Positions 61,478-64,000 of a stretch of 64,000 bases of DNA are shown piece after piece (position 1 is the first letter of the stretch; every line of letters starts with the position of its first letter). Source of the stretch: Candidatus Gastranaerophilales bacterium (GTDB taxonomy: Bacteria; Cyanobacteriota; Vampirovibrionia; Gastranaerophilales; Gastranaerophilaceae). The stretch spans positions 1-64,000 of the forward strand of contig CAKMWI010000004.1 of assembly GCA_928722015.1 (NCBI GenBank). Direction: 5' to 3'. Position numbers and translations under genes: made by a program. Below the pieces are notes generated by a model. The model searched no databases. It saw nothing but the letters and a program-made list of their open reading frames with translations, and had not been told where the DNA came from.

Positions 61478-62446
61478 TTATTTATGTAATGCAGTTTTTA
61501 GAACTTGAGAAGCTAATAAAATTGCATTAGTTGATTCTTCTGTATTGTGTAAAGCGTGTAACATCATAAAGTCATGCATTGTACCGTTAAATCTTACGTT
61601 TAAAACAGGAACACCGGCATTATCAAGTTTTCTCGCATATTCTTCGCCTTCGTCTCTTAATACGTCATTTTCAGCAGTAATAATTAGGGCAGGCGGAAGA
61701 TTATTCAATAATTTTATATCTGCATTTAATGGTGAGATATACGGCTCATCTCTCATATATTGTTCAGGGGCATAGGCATCCCAAAACCATTCCATTGCTT
61801 TTTTGGTGAGCCAAGGACCATCTTTGAAATCTTTATATGATTGAGTATTCATATCTGCACTTGTTACAGGATAGAAAAGAGCCTGAATAAGAATGTATGG
61901 ACCATTATTTTCTTTTACTTTCATCGTCAAAACTGTTGCCATATTAGCGCCTGCACTATCTCCGGCTATTGCTATTCTGTCTTTATCGATATTAAATTCT
62001 TCAGGATGGTTATATATATAATCAAGTACACCATAGGATTGATTTAATGCAACCGGATAACCTGCTTCCGGCGAGCGGGTGTATTGAGGAAATATAATAA
62101 CAGCATTTGTTTTATTTGCTAATTCAGAGATTAGGATGTTATGAGTATTTTTATCACCCATAATCCATCCTCCGCCATGTAAATATAAAATTACCGGAAG
62201 TAGTTCTGTATTATTTACGGGACGAACAATTCGGACTTCAATATCTCCTTCTTCTGTAGTGATTGTTTTATCCACAATGTCTGCTTTCACATCAACCGGA
62301 TATTTATTTTGCAAATTTTCCAGTACTTTTCGAGCTTCTTGTGGTGATAGTTTATATATTGGTTTCGAATTATCACAGGCAATGGTATTAATCCATTTTT
62401 GATTTCTTCTGGTGAGTTTAACGTGTTTTGAAAACGGGTAAGCCAT
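61478..62446 (-). CDS. Alpha/beta hydrolase, HSL-family esterase
   Basis: 322 aa. Oxyanion motif HGGGW in LYLHGGGWIMGDKN, nucleophile elbow GDSAGAN, presumed Asp in ENDVLRDEGEEYA and His in MHDFMML, all in the order of hormone-sensitive lipase-type carboxylesterases. No signal peptide, so intracellular. It would hydrolyse short- to medium-chain esters. RBS AAGAGG. Convergent with the arsR-type gene, with only 14 bp between. Confidence 0.87.
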   Translation of the reverse strand: MAYPFSKHVKLTRRNQKWINTIACDNSKPIYKLSPQEARKVLENLQNKYPVDVKADIVDKTITTEEGDIEVRIVRPVNNTELLPVILYLHGGGWIMGDKNTHNILISELANKTNAVIIFPQYTRSPEAGYPVALNQSYGVLDYIYNHPEEFNIDKDRIAIAGDSAGANMATVLTMKVKENNGPYILIQALFYPVTSADMNTQSYKDFKDGPWLTKKAMEWFWDAYAPEQYMRDEPYISPLNADIKLLNNLPPALIITAENDVLRDEGEEYARKLDNAGVPVLNVRFNGTMHDFMMLHALHNTEESTNAILLASQVLKTALHK

Positions 62447-62583
62447 AATATTTAACCTCTTCTTATCTTATTTTTTATATATTAGTTTTATGAGGTAAAA
62501 AACACATTCCCCAACTGAGTAAATCCAAAATTAATTCTTATGTATGCTTAGTAAGTTGTTTAAATAATGCAAGGCGCCTATAT

Positions 62584-63054
62584 TTAATCGGTAATATCCG
62601 CAATTTCAAAAGTAATTATCTTTTTTAAATTATCAAGACTCATTTCTATCTGATAACCAATTTTCCCGGCACTAAAAATTATAGTATTGAAATTTTTTGC
62701 AGAAGAATCAATTGTAGTTGTAAAAAATTTTTTCATTCCAATAGGGGAACATCCGCCATGAATATATCCCGTAATAGAAAGCAGTTCTTTTGATTTTATC
62801 ATATCTATGGATTTTTCGCCTACAGCAAGTGCAGCTTTTTTTAAGTTTAGTTCTTTTGCAACCGGAAGCATAAATACATAATATTTTTTTGATTTTGAAA
62901 TGGTTACAAGTGTTTTGAAAACTTGTAATGGATTTTGGTTCATAACCTTTGCAACATCAATTCCGTTTACTGCAGATGTATTTGAATAGGTATAATGTTG
63001 ATATTTAATTTTATGCTTATCCAGCATTCTCATCACATTTGTTTTGTATTCCAT
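62584..63054 (-). CDS. ybaK: Cys-tRNA(Pro) deacylase YbaK/EbsC family
   Basis: Start at the ATG at 63054, 5 nt after AAGG (a GTG two codons upstream overlaps that site). About 156 aa. Pattern of YbaK: N-terminal HKIKYQHYTYSN, VFKTLVTISKSKKYYVFMLPVAKELNLKKAALAVGEKS, GYIHGGCSPIGMKKFFTTTIDSSA. It clears mischarged Cys-tRNA(Pro), keeping translation accurate. It lies 10 bp from a DUF4186 gene in the same direction, likely one transcript. Confidence 0.93.
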   Translation of the reverse strand: MEYKTNVMRMLDKHKIKYQHYTYSNTSAVNGIDVAKVMNQNPLQVFKTLVTISKSKKYYVFMLPVAKELNLKKAALAVGEKSIDMIKSKELLSITGYIHGGCSPIGMKKFFTTTIDSSAKNFNTIIFSAGKIGYQIEMSLDNLKKIITFEIADITD

Positions 63055-63064
63055 GTTCACCTTA

Positions 63065-63412
63065 TTATTTTAATTGTCGTTTTACCCATTCCATAATTAT
63101 GTTTACAAGATATTCTATTTGTTGTTCATTCAATTCTATTTCTTTTGGAATTTTATGCCACTTGTATATGCAGCCTCGGCAGCAGGTTGCAGTTGCATGC
63201 TGAGCTATAAAAACAGGATGTCCTCTCATAGGGGTTTGTTTGCCATCATTTGGAAGTTCTTTAGGTGCTATTCTTTTTTTTATAAAGTCATAAGCGTGTG
63301 ATTTTATTGTCGATAACCCCTTTTTGGCAATATAATTTTTATCATTTTGTTTTAATTTAAACTTGCTTCTAAAATCAGATTTCGCTAATTTTTTAAAAAG
63401 TTCGTCATACAT
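63065..63412 (-). CDS. DUF4186 protein
   Basis: 115 aa, basic. Conserved part: MRGHPVFIAQHATATCCRGCIYKWHKIPK, with His and Cys residues (HATATCCRGC) that look like a metal or catalytic site; C-terminal EQQIEYLVNIIMEWVKRQL. Family DUF4186, no known function. RBS AAGAAGG precedes the ATG. Upstream of ybaK in the same operon. Confidence 0.78.
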   Translation of the reverse strand: MYDELFKKLAKSDFRSKFKLKQNDKNYIAKKGLSTIKSHAYDFIKKRIAPKELPNDGKQTPMRGHPVFIAQHATATCCRGCIYKWHKIPKEIELNEQQIEYLVNIIMEWVKRQLK

Positions 63413-63497
63413 TTTGAGCCTTCTTTAATATGGATTTTATCATATTTGTCTGTATTCAACAAGTTTAATAGATATATCTGTATTGTTATATTAAAAT

Positions 63498-63529
63498 AAA
63501 AAACCTTGAGGATTATCTCAAGGTTTTTT
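63498..63529. terminator. Bidirectional terminator
   Basis: 13-bp perfect stem (63498-63510 / 63517-63529) with A/T-tract ends; located downstream of the minus-strand gene at 63550. Confidence 0.9.
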
Positions 63530-63549
63530 ATAACAAATTTATAATTTAA

Positions 63550-63972
63550 TTATAAAACTTTTTTTCCTGTTATTTTTTCGAATAATCTTGCAAGATATTT
63601 ATCTTGGCGTAGAGTTGCACAGTTATCATAGTGTTTTGACCAAATTGGCATTGATACATCATCACCTTTATATAAATCTACACGGAGCCCTTTATCTGAT
63701 TGTCCCCATTGTTTGAAAAATACCTGAATTTCTTCTTCAATTCCTTTAAGGACAGTAACTGCAGTTTTTAATTTAGGTTCACTTTTAGTTCCTGTATTTT
63801 TCATGCATCGTATAAATGTAAGAGGATGTTCAGGGTCAAGTATTTCCGTGATTTTGTTCATATAATCATCCCCTCGATAAACTGTAATTCGTCTATGTCC
63901 ATCAAAATTTTCAAGTTTTCTGGTTGATCTTTCCGGCAAATTTTTAAACATATAATTTAAGGTTTTTTCCAT
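63550..63972 (-). CDS. Hypothetical protein, possibly longer than the window
   Basis: Visible 140 aa from an ATG at 63972; no in-frame stop lies between it and the window edge, and no Shine-Dalgarno sequence is evident, so the true start may lie beyond 64000. Soluble, basic N-terminus with NLPERSTRKLENFDGHRRITVYRGDDY and a C-terminus ending ARLFEKITGKKVL. The same YRGDDY/YKGDD segment occurs twice (about 32-37 and 101-105), hinting at an internal repeat. Lineage-type, function unknown. Confidence 0.5.
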   Translation of the reverse strand: MEKTLNYMFKNLPERSTRKLENFDGHRRITVYRGDDYMNKITEILDPEHPLTFIRCMKNTGTKSEPKLKTAVTVLKGIEEEIQVFFKQWGQSDKGLRVDLYKGDDVSMPIWSKHYDNCATLRQDKYLARLFEKITGKKVL

Positions 63973-64000
63973 GCTAATAGGTTGTAACTTCCCAACAGGC

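Overview
The window is AT-rich bacterial DNA, with low-GC codon use and A/T-rich spacers. The content suggests a fermentative, Gram-negative-type gut bacterium. My best guess is the non-photosynthetic Cyanobacteria relatives (Melainabacteria/Vampirovibrionia, order Gastranaerophilales). The reasons are the mix of a TolC protein, a porin-like barrel and an AsmA-like protein with SpmA/SpmB, an ADP-forming acetyl-CoA synthetase, flagellar-type FliO-P-Q-R genes, and several small lineage-restricted proteins with N-termini such as NINFTG or MGLATAQARFLGITARK. This assignment is inference; there is no rRNA in the window to confirm it.

Layout. 1-8.6 kb: AsmA-like gene end, prmC, a biotin cluster bioF-bioG-bioC, a TatD-linked-type radical SAM protein, ADP-forming acetyl-CoA synthetase. 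8.7-24 kb: a degenerate GspE/PilB-like ATPase with a CheY-like regulator, spmA-spmB, pgk, tRNA-Thr, a 5'-nucleotidase family protein, an acyltransferase, ndk, tgt and mutS, with lineage-type small proteins between them. 24-28.6 kb: a FliM/N-like, FliO, FliP, FliQ, FliR operon. 28.6-38 kb: PLP decarboxylase, porin-like protein, pseudopilin, alcohol dehydrogenase, an orphan solute-binding protein, rarA, and a large coiled-coil protein. 38.2-48.4 kb: a compact minus-strand phage island with both terminase subunits, portal, capsid, head-tail/tail proteins, holin, amidase and a LuxR-type HTH protein, but no integrase, repressor or replication gene. 48.7-54.4 kb: sensor kinase, dxr, gmk, coaBC and a Nif3-like gene, the last two broken by +1-type insertions, then tRNA-Gln. 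54.4-64 kb: a guanidine-I (ykkC) riboswitch with a Gdx-type SMR exporter, a second sensor kinase, a TolC-like protein, a flavodoxin-fold protein, a frameshifted Zn/Cd P-type ATPase divergent from an ArsR/SmtB repressor with three operator-like palindromes, an HSL-type esterase, YbaK and DUF4186.

How the parts work together. Housekeeping genes (isoprenoid, nucleotide, CoA, biotin, translation and repair functions) are scattered singly or in short operons. Many start codons have no Shine-Dalgarno sequence and sit about 6 nt downstream of a TATAAT-like box, which suggests leaderless transcription. The most unusual units are the phage-derived capsid/packaging island, the cluster of frame disruptions in coaBC and nif3, the leaderless promoter set, and the guanidine and zinc/cadmium response loci.
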